The notes under the pieces: generated by a model
Database searches by the model: none
What the model saw: only the letters and a program-made list of their open reading frames with translations
Told to the model about the DNA's origin: nothing
Position numbers and translations under genes: made by a program
Shown here: positions 45,079 through 53,836 of the stretch, one piece after another
How positions within the stretch are numbered: the stretch's first letter is position 1
How the letters are laid out: each line of letters starts with the position of its first letter
NCBI RefSeq assembly: GCF_004339745.1
Contig: NZ_SMGP01000001.1
Location: forward strand, 3,658,001-3,722,000
DNA from: Paraburkholderia sp. BL9I2N2
GTDB lineage: Bacteria; Pseudomonadota; Gammaproteobacteria; Burkholderiales; Burkholderiaceae
Length of the DNA: 64,000 bases
Direction of reading: 5' to 3'

Positions 45079-46269
45079 ATGACCGACGGTCATCAGTCGC
45101 ACGACGCGACTTTCGAGCGCCCTGACAAGGGCCTCAATTTCGAACTACTCGGCGTCGACGGGCTGGCCCGCCGCGGCCGAGTCACGCTGAATCACGGCGC
45201 GGTGGAAACGCCGATCTTCATGCCGGTCGGCACCTACGGCACCGTGAAGGCCGTGCAGCCACGCGAGCTGGAGGAAATGCACGCGCAGATCATCCTCGGC
45301 AACACTTTCCACCTGTGGCTGCGCCCGGGTCTGGAAACGATCGAGGCGCACGGCGGCCTGCACGGCTTCATGGGCTGGAAGAAACCGATTCTCACCGATT
45401 CGGGCGGCTTTCAAGTCTTTTCGCTGGGCGAACTGCGCAAGATCACCGAAGATGGCGTCACGTTCGCGTCGCCGATCAACGGCGACAAGCTCTTCCTGTC
45501 GCCTGAAGTGTCCATGCAGATCCAGAAAGTGCTGAACTCCGACATCGTCATGCAGTTCGACGAATGCACGCCGTACGCGACCAATAACGTGCCGACCTCG
45601 CACAAGGAAGCGGCCGATTCGATGCGTATGTCGATGCGCTGGGCGCAGCGCTCCATCGACGAATTCCGCAAGCTGGGCAATCCGAACGCGCTGTTCGGCA
45701 TCGTTCAGGGCGGCATGTTCGAAGACTTGCGCGACGAGTCGCTGGCGGGGCTCGCGGAGAAAGATTTCCACGGCCTGGCGATCGGCGGCCTGTCGGTCGG
45801 CGAACCGAAGGAAGACATGATGCGCGTGCTGAACCACATCGGCCCGAAGCTGCCCGCCAACAAGCCGCACTACCTGATGGGCGTCGGCACGCCGGAAGAT
45901 CTGGTGGCGGGCGTCGCCGCCGGCATCGACATGTTCGATTGCGTGATGCCGACCCGCAATGCGCGCAACGGCTGGCTCTTCACGCGTTTCGGCGACGTCA
46001 AGATCCGCAATGCCGCGCACAAGAATTCGCTGCGCCCGCTCGACGAGCAATGCGGCTGCTACACCTGCCGAAATTTCACTCGCGGCTACCTGCACCATCT
46101 GCATCGTGTAGGAGAAATCCTCGGCGCGCAGTTGAACACGATTCACAACCTGCATTACTACCTCGAACTGCTGCAGGAAATCCGCGACGCCATCGACGCG
46201 AAAATGTTCGAGCCCTTCCGCAAACGCTTTCACGAGAACCGCGCGCGCGGCACCGCCGAGGCGCCATGA
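45079..46269 (+). CDS. tgt: tRNA-guanine transglycosylase
   Basis: A 396-residue zinc enzyme that exchanges guanine 34 for preQ1 in GUN-anticodon tRNAs, the step before QueA. DSGGFQVFSLGELRKI holds the catalytic base region and LVAGVAAGIDMFDCVMPTRNARNG the nucleophile region. The zinc site is CGCYTCRNFTRGYLHHL (three Cys and a His). The ATG has a CAGGAG site. It lies 107 bp after queA; between them a GC-rich hairpin (near 45009-45034) without a strong T run is visible. Confidence 0.97.
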   Translation: MTDGHQSHDATFERPDKGLNFELLGVDGLARRGRVTLNHGAVETPIFMPVGTYGTVKAVQPRELEEMHAQIILGNTFHLWLRPGLETIEAHGGLHGFMGWKKPILTDSGGFQVFSLGELRKITEDGVTFASPINGDKLFLSPEVSMQIQKVLNSDIVMQFDECTPYATNNVPTSHKEAADSMRMSMRWAQRSIDEFRKLGNPNALFGIVQGGMFEDLRDESLAGLAEKDFHGLAIGGLSVGEPKEDMMRVLNHIGPKLPANKPHYLMGVGTPEDLVAGVAAGIDMFDCVMPTRNARNGWLFTRFGDVKIRNAAHKNSLRPLDEQCGCYTCRNFTRGYLHHLHRVGEILGAQLNTIHNLHYYLELLQEIRDAIDAKMFEPFRKRFHENRARGTAEAP

Positions 46270-46404
46270 CGGCGCGGGGCAACGGATTCAGCCGAAGAAT
46301 CCGTCCGCCTCGCAAGGAAAACCTTACAATCAACTTTCGCGGACAGCGAAAAAGGCTTTAAACGGTTGATCGCAAAGCTGATTCGCCGCGCCGAGGCGCG
46401 TCAG

Positions 46405-46437
46405 GCCGGTGGTAGAATAACCGGCTGATTTTTTTGA
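46405..46437 (+). terminator. Possible terminator between tgt and yajC
   Basis: A 6-bp stem GCCGGT/ACCGGC (46405-46410 with 46420-46425), 9-base loop, then TGATTTTTTT. The loop contains TAGAAT, a possible -10 element, so the spot may act as a promoter for yajC instead. The evidence does not decide between these. Confidence 0.45.
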
Positions 46438-46466
46438 TCGTTTTGACTTATAACGGAGAGACCAAC

Positions 46467-46796
46467 GTGTCGTTCATTTCCAATGCCTTCGCCCAAGGCA
46501 CAGCAACAGGTGGCATTGAATCGAACCTGATGAGCTTCCTGCCGCTGATCCTGATGTTCGGCGTGCTGTACTTCATCATGATTCGCCCGCAAATGAAGCG
46601 CCAGAAGGAACATCGCAACATGCTCGCCGCCATGGCCAAGGGCGATGAAGTGGTGACGAATGGCGGCATCGTCGGCAAGGTGACCAAGGTGGGCGAAGCT
46701 TACGTCGGCGTCGAAATCTCGGAAGGCACGGAAATCACCGTGCAAAAAGCGTCGGTCACGACGATTCTCCCGAAGGGCACGATCAAGTCGCTGTAA
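46467..46796 (+). CDS. yajC: Sec translocase accessory protein YajC
   Basis: A 109-residue protein starting at a GTG with a CGGAGAG site, giving MSFISNAFAQG. One membrane segment, MSFLPLILMFGVLYFIMI, is followed by RPQMKRQKEHRNMLAAMAKGDEVVTNGGIVGKV, the YajC signature. It associates with SecDF in the inner membrane. An upstream in-frame start at 46434 is rejected because it lacks a ribosome site and would delay the usual N-terminus. It is 118 bp before secD. Confidence 0.96.
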   Translation: MSFISNAFAQGTATGGIESNLMSFLPLILMFGVLYFIMIRPQMKRQKEHRNMLAAMAKGDEVVTNGGIVGKVTKVGEAYVGVEISEGTEITVQKASVTTILPKGTIKSL

Positions 46797-46914
46797 GGCC
46801 TGCTCTCTCGCGTCCGGCGCGGCCTCGCCGGCGGTTCTCGCAGAACTACGCTGAATCGCCCGCGCTCATCGCCGGACGCATCGCTTCCAAGCCAACCTTC
46901 CCGTTGGACCACTC

Positions 46915-48993
46915 ATGAATCGCTACCCCCTCTGGAAATACGCCGTGATGCTGGTGGCTCTGGTCATCGGCCTCGTGTACACGCTGCCCAATCTGTTCGG
47001 CGAAGCGCCGGCGGTGCAGGTGTCGAGCGGCAAGGCCACGGTCAAGCTAGACTCGACCACGCTGTCGGCGGTCGAAGCTGCGCTCGCCGCGAATCAGATC
47101 AAGCCGGACGACGTCACCTTCGACAACTCGGCGACCAACGCGAACATCCGCGTGCGTCTGCCGGACACCGACACGCAATTGCGCGTGAAGGACCTGCTGC
47201 AGAAGTCGCTGAACAGCGACCCGACCGACCCGCAGTTCGTCGTGGCGCTGAACCTGCAAAGCGCGTCGCCGCGCTGGCTGACCGCTTTGCACGCGCTGCC
47301 GATGTACCTCGGTCTCGATCTGCGCGGCGGCGTCCACTTCCTGCTGCAGGTCGACATGGCCGGCGCGCTGAACAAGAAGCTCGATTCGGACGCTTCGGAC
47401 GCGCGCACGCTGCTGCGTGACAAGAACATCCGCGACGGCGGTGTGAACCGCGTCAACCAGTCGGTGGTGATCAATTTCGCCGACCAGGCGACGGCGGACA
47501 ACGCAACCAAGCAACTGGGCCGCGGCATCAGCGAACTCCAGTGGGCCTCGCAGCCCGGCCCGGACGGCGGCGTGCAACTGGTCGGCACGTTCACGCCGGC
47601 GGTGCAGAAAGCCGTGCAGGACGCCGCGCTCAAGCAGAACATCACCACGCTGCATAACCGCGTGAACGAACTCGGCGTGGCCGAGCCGGTGATCCAGCAG
47701 CAAGGCTCGGACCGCATCGTGGTCGAACTGCCGGGCGTGCAGGACACGGCGAAGGCGAAGGACATCATCGGCCGCACGGCCACGCTCGAAGCGCGCCTCG
47801 CCGATCCGGTCAACACGCATCCGAATCCGAACGATCCGGTGCCGCCGGGCGACGAGCTGTTCACGCAAGGCAATCAGACGCCGGTGCTGCTGCGCAAGCA
47901 GATCATCTTCACGGGCGACCGGATTATCGACGCGTCGGCGGGCTTCGACGAACATCAACGTCCTTCCGTCAACATCCGTCTGGATTCGGCCGGCGGCCGC
48001 GCGGTGGCCAGCATCTCGCGCGACAACATCGGCAAGCCGATGGCCATGGTGCTGTTCGAAAAGGGCAAGGGCGAAGTGCTGACGGTGGCGACGATCCAGT
48101 CGGAACTGGGCGACCGCTTCCAGATCACCGGCCAGGCCACGCCGCAAGGCGCCGCCGACCTCGCGCTGCTGCTGCGCGCCGGTTCGCTGGCCGCGCCGAT
48201 GGACATCATCGAAGAACGCACGATCGGCCCGAGCCTCGGCGCGGACAACATCAAGAAGGGCTTCCACTCGGTGGTGTGGGGCTTCGCGGCGATCGCCGTC
48301 TTCATGATCGCGTACTACATGCTGTTCGGCGTGATCTCGATGATCGGCCTGTCGGTCAACCTGCTGCTGCTGATCGCCGTGCTGTCCATGCTGCAGGCCA
48401 CGCTCACCTTGCCGGGTATCGCGGCTATCGCGCTCGCGCTCGGTATGGCGATCGACGCGAACGTGCTGATCAACGAACGCGTGCGTGAAGAACTGCGCCA
48501 CGGCGCGCCGCCGCAACTGGCCATCCAGAACGGCTACGCGCACGCCTGGGCGACGATTCTCGACTCGAACGTCACCACGCTGATCGCCGGTATCGCACTG
48601 CTCGCGTTCGGCTCAGGGCCGGTGCGCGGCTTTGCGATCGTGCACTGTATCGGCATTCTGACGTCGATGTTCTCGGCCGTGTTCTTCTCGCGCGGCATCG
48701 TCAACCTCTGGTACGGCGGCAAGAAGAAGCTGAAGTCGCTGGCCATCGGCCAGGTGTGGCGTCCGGATACGGTGCCCGCGGGCTCGGCCGCTTACCTCGG
48801 CAGCGAAGACGCCGCGACCGACACCGCGCAAGCCGTCGCCGCGGTCACCGCCAAGCCGTCGAAGGCCAAGGCAGCGGTCGCGCAAGCACGTGCCGGCAAG
48901 CCGACCGTGCGCCGCCGCAACGCGCCGGGTTCGTCGACAGGTTCGTCGCCGGGTTCCTCGAGCACGCCGCAGAAACCGGGTTCATCCCGCTGA
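46915..48993 (+). CDS. secD: Protein translocase subunit SecD
   Basis: A 692-residue inner-membrane protein of the RND family that uses the proton gradient to pull exported proteins through SecYEG. There is one N-terminal membrane helix, a large periplasmic domain with YLGLDLRGGVHFLLQVD and VNELGVAEPVIQQQGSDRIVVELPGVQD, and five C-terminal helices with ALALGMAIDANVLINERVREE. The C-terminus has an extra basic and Ser/Gly/Pro-rich tail of about 60 residues (KAKAAVAQARAGKPTVRRR onward), longer than in E. coli (615 residues). secF follows 18 bp later. Confidence 0.97.
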   Translation: MNRYPLWKYAVMLVALVIGLVYTLPNLFGEAPAVQVSSGKATVKLDSTTLSAVEAALAANQIKPDDVTFDNSATNANIRVRLPDTDTQLRVKDLLQKSLNSDPTDPQFVVALNLQSASPRWLTALHALPMYLGLDLRGGVHFLLQVDMAGALNKKLDSDASDARTLLRDKNIRDGGVNRVNQSVVINFADQATADNATKQLGRGISELQWASQPGPDGGVQLVGTFTPAVQKAVQDAALKQNITTLHNRVNELGVAEPVIQQQGSDRIVVELPGVQDTAKAKDIIGRTATLEARLADPVNTHPNPNDPVPPGDELFTQGNQTPVLLRKQIIFTGDRIIDASAGFDEHQRPSVNIRLDSAGGRAVASISRDNIGKPMAMVLFEKGKGEVLTVATIQSELGDRFQITGQATPQGAADLALLLRAGSLAAPMDIIEERTIGPSLGADNIKKGFHSVVWGFAAIAVFMIAYYMLFGVISMIGLSVNLLLLIAVLSMLQATLTLPGIAAIALALGMAIDANVLINERVREELRHGAPPQLAIQNGYAHAWATILDSNVTTLIAGIALLAFGSGPVRGFAIVHCIGILTSMFSAVFFSRGIVNLWYGGKKKLKSLAIGQVWRPDTVPAGSAAYLGSEDAATDTAQAVAAVTAKPSKAKAAVAQARAGKPTVRRRNAPGSSTGSSPGSSSTPQKPGSSR

Positions 48994-49011
48994 GTCCCGG
49001 AGAACAAGACC

Positions 49012-49962
49012 ATGGAATTTTTCCGTTTTCGCAAAGACATTCCGTTCATGCAGCGTGCGTTGATTTTCAACGCGATCTCGCTGCTGACGTTCCTTGCTGC
49101 TGTGTTCTTCCTAGTGCATCGCGGGCTGCATCTGTCGGTGGAGTTCACCGGCGGTACCGTCATCGAAGTGCAGTATCCGGGCGCCGCGCCGCTGGAGCCG
49201 GTGCGCGGCACGCTGGGCAAACTCGGTTATGCCGACGCCCAGGTGCAGAACTTCGGCACCTCGCGCGACGTGCTGATCCGTCTGCCGCTCAAGCAGGGCT
49301 ATACGTCCGCGCAACAGAGCGATCAGGTGATGACCGCGCTGAAGGCCGAGACTCCGCAGGTACAACTGCAGCGTGTCGAGTTCGTCGGCCCGCAGGTCGG
49401 CAAGGAGCTCGCCACCGACGGCCTGCTCGCGCTGGCCTGTGTGGTGGTCGGCATCGTGATCTACCTGTCGTTCCGCTTCGAATGGAAGTACGCGGTGGCC
49501 GGCGTGATCGCGAACTTGCACGACGTGATCATCATTCTCGGCTTCTTCGCGTTCTTCCAGTGGGAGTTCTCGCTGTCGGTGCTGGCCGCGGTGCTGGCAG
49601 TGCTCGGCTACTCGGTGAACGAATCGGTGGTTATCTTCGACCGGATTCGGGAGACCTTCCGCCGCGAGCGCAAGCTGACCGTGATCGAGGTGATCAACCA
49701 CGCGATCACCAGCACGATGTCGCGAACCATCATCACCCACGGCTGTACGCAGATGATGGTGCTGTCGATGTTCCTGTTCGGCGGCCCGACGCTGCACTAC
49801 TTCGCCTTGGCGCTGACGGTCGGTATTCTGTTCGGTATCTACTCGTCGGTGTTCGTCGCCGCGGCGCTCGCCATGTGGTTCGGCGTGAAGCGCGAAGATC
49901 TGATCAAGGACAAGAAGGATCGCACCGATTCCGACGATCCGAACGCAGGCGCGCAAGTCTGA
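49012..49962 (+). CDS. secF: Protein translocase subunit SecF
   Basis: A 316-residue partner of SecD. It has the N-terminal helix, a short periplasmic domain (VEFTGGTVIEVQYPG), and the helical block with VLAVLGYSVNESVVIFDRIRE, which is the SecF signature, then TSMSRTIITHGCTQ-like sequence near residue 235. It ends with a charged cytoplasmic tail. It closes the queA-to-secF run, followed by a strong terminator at 49990. Confidence 0.97.
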   Translation: MEFFRFRKDIPFMQRALIFNAISLLTFLAAVFFLVHRGLHLSVEFTGGTVIEVQYPGAAPLEPVRGTLGKLGYADAQVQNFGTSRDVLIRLPLKQGYTSAQQSDQVMTALKAETPQVQLQRVEFVGPQVGKELATDGLLALACVVVGIVIYLSFRFEWKYAVAGVIANLHDVIIILGFFAFFQWEFSLSVLAAVLAVLGYSVNESVVIFDRIRETFRRERKLTVIEVINHAITSTMSRTIITHGCTQMMVLSMFLFGGPTLHYFALALTVGILFGIYSSVFVAAALAMWFGVKREDLIKDKKDRTDSDDPNAGAQV

Positions 49963-49989
49963 TTCTGGCGTAGTTTCAGACCTCGCAAT

Positions 49990-50027
49990 GCAAAAGGCCG
50001 GTTCATCGCGAACCGGCCTTTTGCGTT
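49990..50027 (+). terminator. Intrinsic terminator after secF
   Basis: A 15-bp perfect stem GCAAAAGGCCGGTTC/GAACCGGCCTTTTGC with a 5-base loop; T residues lie in and after the right arm. It begins 27 bp past the secF stop and could act in both directions for the converging transporter gene. Confidence 0.9.
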
Positions 50028-50091
50028 TACCGCCGCCCTTGCTCCGCCATCACACTGCTCTATCCCGCAGCAGCGTCAGAAGGCGTCCGCT

Positions 50092-51369
50092 TCAGCGAAA
50101 GCCTAGCTTACGCCGCGCCGCCATCAGCGCGACGAGGCTCACGATCGCGGCGAAAATCAGGTAGTAACTCGGCGCGGCCTTCGAGCCCGTAAAGCTGATC
50201 AGCCACGCGATGATGAACGGCCCGAAGCCGCCGAAGATCGTCACTGCGATGTTATAAGCCAGCGACATGCCGGTCGTGCGCGTTTGCACCGGGAACATCT
50301 CCGAGAGCAGTCCTGGCAGCGCCGCGAAATAGCCGGTCATCAGAAAGCCGAACACGATCTGCATGGTGATCAAGGTGCCGAAGGTCGGATGCGCGACCAG
50401 ATACACGAAGGCCGGGTAGATGAGGACAAGCAGCAGCAGCGCCGACGTCAGCATGATCGTGGTGCGTCCGTGCCGGTCCGACAGATGGCCGATCAGCGGC
50501 GAGAACACCATCTGGATCAAACCGGTCAGCGCGATCGCCGCGAACGCGACGGACGGCGCCAATCCCAATTGCTTCACGCCGAATGTCGGCATGAACAGCA
50601 CCAGATAGGTCGAGACCGTGCCGAGCACCACCACGCCGATCGCGATCAGGAGGCGCAATTTCTGGCTGGTGAAGGTGTCGCGCAGCGGCGTCTCGGTCGT
50701 TTCGGCCGCGAGAAACTCGGGCGTCTCGTCGAGCTTCGTGCGGATGTACCACGCGACCGGCCCGATCAGCAGACCAAAAATGAACGGCACGCGCCAGCCC
50801 CAGGAACCCATCTGCTCCGGCGAGAGTTTGCCGGTGAGCAACACACCGAAGCCGGCGGCGAGCAACGTAGTGAGCCCCTGGCTCGCCACCTGCCAGCTCG
50901 CGAAGAAGCCGCGCCGCCCCGGCACATGCTCCGCGAGAAACGCGGTGGCGCTGCCGAACTCGCCGCCGGCCGAAAAACCTTGCATCAAACGCGCCAACAC
51001 GAGAATCACCGGCGCGGCGAGGCCGATACTTTGATAGGTCGGCAGGATCGCGATGATCAGCGTGCCGGCCATCATCAGCAGGATCGAGAGCGTGAGCGCC
51101 GCCTTGCGGCCGGCGCGGTCAGCGTATGCGCCGATCACGATCGCGCCGAGCGGCCGCATGAAGAACGACACGCCGAATGTGCCGAGCGTGAGGAGCAGCG
51201 AGACCGTGTCGTTACCGGCCGGGAAAAACAGCTTCGCGATGATCACCGCGAAAAACCCGTACACCACCAGATCGAACCATTCCAGCGCGTTACCGATAGA
51301 GGCCGCGATCACCGCGCGCCACGAATTCTGCCGGCTCCCCGCCAGGCTTGCTGCCGTCGTTGCATTCAT
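50092..51369 (-). CDS. MFS transporter, metabolite:proton symporter (ProP/ShiA-like)
   Basis: A 425-residue membrane carrier with about twelve helices. The start at MNATTAASLAG has a TTGGAG site, which excludes two upstream ATGs. RPLGAIVIGAYADRAGRKAALTLSILLMMAGT is the loop 2-3 signature of the MHS subfamily, and LMQGFSAGGEFGSATAFLAEHVPGRRGFFASWQ is its helix 4-5 mark. Members move osmolytes, shikimate, citrate or other carboxylates; the substrate cannot be told here. It is transcribed after the yceI genes but behind a terminator, so it is probably separate. Confidence 0.88.
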   Translation of the reverse strand: MNATTAASLAGSRQNSWRAVIAASIGNALEWFDLVVYGFFAVIIAKLFFPAGNDTVSLLLTLGTFGVSFFMRPLGAIVIGAYADRAGRKAALTLSILLMMAGTLIIAILPTYQSIGLAAPVILVLARLMQGFSAGGEFGSATAFLAEHVPGRRGFFASWQVASQGLTTLLAAGFGVLLTGKLSPEQMGSWGWRVPFIFGLLIGPVAWYIRTKLDETPEFLAAETTETPLRDTFTSQKLRLLIAIGVVVLGTVSTYLVLFMPTFGVKQLGLAPSVAFAAIALTGLIQMVFSPLIGHLSDRHGRTTIMLTSALLLLVLIYPAFVYLVAHPTFGTLITMQIVFGFLMTGYFAALPGLLSEMFPVQTRTTGMSLAYNIAVTIFGGFGPFIIAWLISFTGSKAAPSYYLIFAAIVSLVALMAARRKLGFR

Positions 51370-51550
51370 GCAGATCTCCAAGTCGCGCGAAATATTATTC
51401 ATGTTGGCTGACGCCTGAAACGCCCGACTGGATGCGCGCACAACCAATACGGTGCCTGCGCTCTATGTACCCGAAAAATTAATACGACGCGAGTGCGAAA
51501 TTGCGCTATGCCGCCGCATAAGGCTTCCAGCGTGTCAGACGGCCAAGAAA

Positions 51551-51590
51551 AAACCGCTTCATCGCAAAAGCGAACGAAGCGGTTTTTTTG
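51551..51590 (-). terminator. Intrinsic terminator after the YceI genes (bidirectional)
   Basis: A 10-bp stem AAACCGCTTC/GAAGCGGTTT with a 15-base loop. A T run is found on either strand. On the minus strand it ends the cytochrome b561-yceI unit. Confidence 0.85.
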
Positions 51591-51647
51591 TTGCGGCGCA
51601 ATGCGCCGCGCAACTCAATAGCCCAACTCAAAAGACGCGTTAGGCCC

Positions 51648-52229
51648 TTATTGCTTGATGCCTTCGGATTGAATGTGCAGCTTGGTATCCATGCTGAAGC
51701 CGTATTTGGTGCCGAAATCCATGCCGTAGTCGGCGCGGCTGAAATGCGCGCTCGCTTCCACGCCGCACACTTCGCGCTTGAGCATCGGATGCGGCATGCA
51801 CTTGAACGAATCGATCTTCAGATTCAGCGGCTTGGTGACGCCGTGCATCGTCAGGTTGCCGATCACTTCGACCGGCTTGTCGCCGTCGAACTTGATGTCG
51901 GTGCCCTTATAAGTCGCCGACGGATACTTGGCGACGTCGAAGAACTCGTTCGACTTCAGATGCTCGTCGAGCTTGCCGTTGCCCGTTTCGATCGACGCCG
52001 GATCGACCGTCACGTCGACCGTGCCGGTTTTCGCCGCGCGGTCGAGCGTGACCGTGCCGGAACTCTTGGTGAACTTGCCGCGCCACACCGAGAGGCCGCC
52101 GAAGTGATCCGCCTCGAAGCTCGGATACGTGTGGGTCGGGTCGAGCTGATAGGTATCCGCGGCCGCGAACGCGCCGAACGAGAAAGAAGAAGCCAGCGCG
52201 CCGACGGCGATCAACATGGATGTTTTCAA
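51648..52229 (-). CDS. Periplasmic YceI-family lipid-binding protein (copy 1)
   Basis: A 193-residue secreted protein. The best start is a TTG at 52229 with a CAGGAG site, giving MKTSMLIAVGALASSFSFGAFAA, a clear signal peptide with cleavage after AFA-A. An internal ATG four codons later is the alternative. The mature part (YQLDPTHTYPSFEADHFGGLSVWRGKF, IETGNGKLDEHLKSNEFFDVAKYPSATY, LTMHGVTKPLNLKI) is the YceI lipocalin-like barrel that binds isoprenoid chains. It is the last gene of the unit with a second YceI and cytochrome b561. Confidence 0.92.
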   Translation of the reverse strand: MKTSMLIAVGALASSFSFGAFAAADTYQLDPTHTYPSFEADHFGGLSVWRGKFTKSSGTVTLDRAAKTGTVDVTVDPASIETGNGKLDEHLKSNEFFDVAKYPSATYKGTDIKFDGDKPVEVIGNLTMHGVTKPLNLKIDSFKCMPHPMLKREVCGVEASAHFSRADYGMDFGTKYGFSMDTKLHIQSEGIKQ

Positions 52230-52285
52230 TTCAAGCTCCTGGGTTCTGGAAAAAAGGCTGCCGCGCCCGAACGGCGCGGCACACA

Positions 52286-52849
52286 TCACTTGTGTGCTGC
52301 AACGATATGAAACTTGATGACGACCTCGTCAGCGACCACGGAGGTGTCCTTCCATTCGCCGGTGCCGATGTCGAATTGCGAGCGCTTGATCGGCAGCGAC
52401 CCGTCGAAGGTTTGCACGGCGCCCTGCTGGGACACCGTGACCGGCACCACCACCGTCTGCGATTTACCCTTGATGGTCAGCTTGCCGGTCACCTTGAACT
52501 GGTTGCCGCCGGCCGGCGCGATCGCGCTCGAGACGAAGGTGGCGCTCGGATAGGTCTTCGCGTCGAACCAGTCCTTGCCGCGCACCTGGTCGTTGTAGCT
52601 TTCGTCGCCGAGGTCGTAGCTGGCCACGTCGATGCTGAGCTGCGCGGTGCCGTCGGCCGGTTTGGCCGGATCGAACTTGAGCTGCGCGTTGAACTTGCCG
52701 AACTTGCCTTCCACCGGCACGTTCATCTGCTTCGACGTGGCCGTCACCGAACTCTTTGCGACGTCGACTTGCGCGAGAGCGCTGCCGGCCACCGTCAGCG
52801 AGGTCGCGGCGAAAGCGGCGAGCATGTAGCGATAAAACGAGACCTTCAT
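52286..52849 (-). CDS. Periplasmic YceI-family lipid-binding protein (copy 2)
   Basis: A 187-residue protein with a signal peptide (MKVSFYRYMLAAFAATSLTVAGSALAQ) and a YceI barrel (VEGKFGKFNAQLKFDPAKP, GKDWFDAKTYPSATFVSS, GKLTIKGKSQTVVVPVTV). It is clearly diverged from copy 1 rather than a recent duplicate. The ATG has an AAGGA site and lies 8 bp after the cytochrome b561 gene; copy 1 follows 56 bp later. The pairing with a b561 cytochrome suggests a periplasmic quinone or isoprenoid redox role, which is inference. Confidence 0.92.
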   Translation of the reverse strand: MKVSFYRYMLAAFAATSLTVAGSALAQVDVAKSSVTATSKQMNVPVEGKFGKFNAQLKFDPAKPADGTAQLSIDVASYDLGDESYNDQVRGKDWFDAKTYPSATFVSSAIAPAGGNQFKVTGKLTIKGKSQTVVVPVTVSQQGAVQTFDGSLPIKRSQFDIGTGEWKDTSVVADEVVIKFHIVAAHK

Positions 52850-52857
52850 GGTTGTCC

Positions 52858-53418
52858 TTATTTGAGGAAAGGGAGCATGCGCGAGAGCAGGCCGTCGCGA
52901 TCCAGCCATTGATGCTTGAGCGCGGCCGCGACGTGCAACGCGACCAGCACGAGCAAGGTGTAATTCAGCGTGATGTGCACGTTCTTCAGGAGTTCCTTGA
53001 GATGCGGGTCCGGCGCAATCAGGCGCGGCAGCGGAATCAGCCCGAGGTACACCACCGGTATGTTGGCCGCCGAGCTATACAGATAGCCCGAGGCGGGAAT
53101 CGCGATCATCAGCACGTACAGCAGCAGGTGCACGAGATGCGCGGCGCCGCGCTGCCAGACCGGCATGCGGCGCGGCATCACGGGGGCCGCGTGCGTGGCG
53201 CGCCACAGAATGCGCAGGACGGCGAGCGCGAACACCGTCACACCGATCCATTTGTGCCACGAGAAGTACTTCAGCTTGGTGGGCGTGAAGCCCGGGATAT
53301 CGGTCATCACCCAGCCGAGCGCGAAGCCGCACACGATCAGCAACGCGATCAGCCAATGCAAGGCGATGGCAGTCCGCGTGTACGACTCCCGGCTGCTGAA
53401 TGAAGGATTGAGTGCCAT
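52858..53418 (-). CDS. Cytochrome b561
   Basis: A 186-residue four-helix membrane cytochrome of the bacterial CybB family. Histidines placed to ligate two b hemes are seen at His21 (ALHWLIAL), His55 (SWHKWIG), in HLVHLLLYV (His94 or 97), and near residue 150-162 (NVHITLNYTLLVLVALH). It probably passes electrons between the quinone pool and a periplasmic acceptor such as superoxide. It is the first gene of a three-gene unit with two YceI proteins. Confidence 0.92.
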   Translation of the reverse strand: MALNPSFSSRESYTRTAIALHWLIALLIVCGFALGWVMTDIPGFTPTKLKYFSWHKWIGVTVFALAVLRILWRATHAAPVMPRRMPVWQRGAAHLVHLLLYVLMIAIPASGYLYSSAANIPVVYLGLIPLPRLIAPDPHLKELLKNVHITLNYTLLVLVALHVAAALKHQWLDRDGLLSRMLPFLK

Positions 53419-53836
53419 GACAGGTCAACGCAAGCTAAGTGAGGTTAACGGCGCAGCCCGCACTGCTATTCCAGGTACCGATGCGCAGCGCATCGGCGCG
53501 TACGATCGGACCATGCCTGCTGCGGCACGCGCCAAGGCGGCCATGCTACCCCAACCGGAAAAAACTGGCTGCGGCCCGCTGATATGCCGCGGACCGGCCA
53601 CTCCAGCGACATGCCCCCCGTATTGAACAATTGGGGACGGAGGGTGTCAGAGTTATACCGAATCCATGTAGGATCAACGGTCCGCCGAAAAGACCGTCGC
53701 GGCCCACGGTCCGCAGCCCGTGCGACGGTCTGTGCGACGGCCGGGCGCGTTTTGGTACTATTACCCCACCCTTTTATCAGACCTGCCGTAGAACGGGCAT
53801 TGCACGCTTCCCCTCACACCGTCGGCCCTTTGCCCT
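53419..53836. other. Intergenic region between cytochrome b561 and the pqi operon
   Basis: 418 bp between divergent units. The main structure is a 10-bp inverted repeat AGACCGTCGC/GCGACGGTCT (53691-53700 with 53722-53731). A TACTAT at about 53756 could be the -10 of the pqi promoter, without a clear -35. I see no gene; short plus-strand ORFs here have no ribosome site. Confidence 0.4.
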
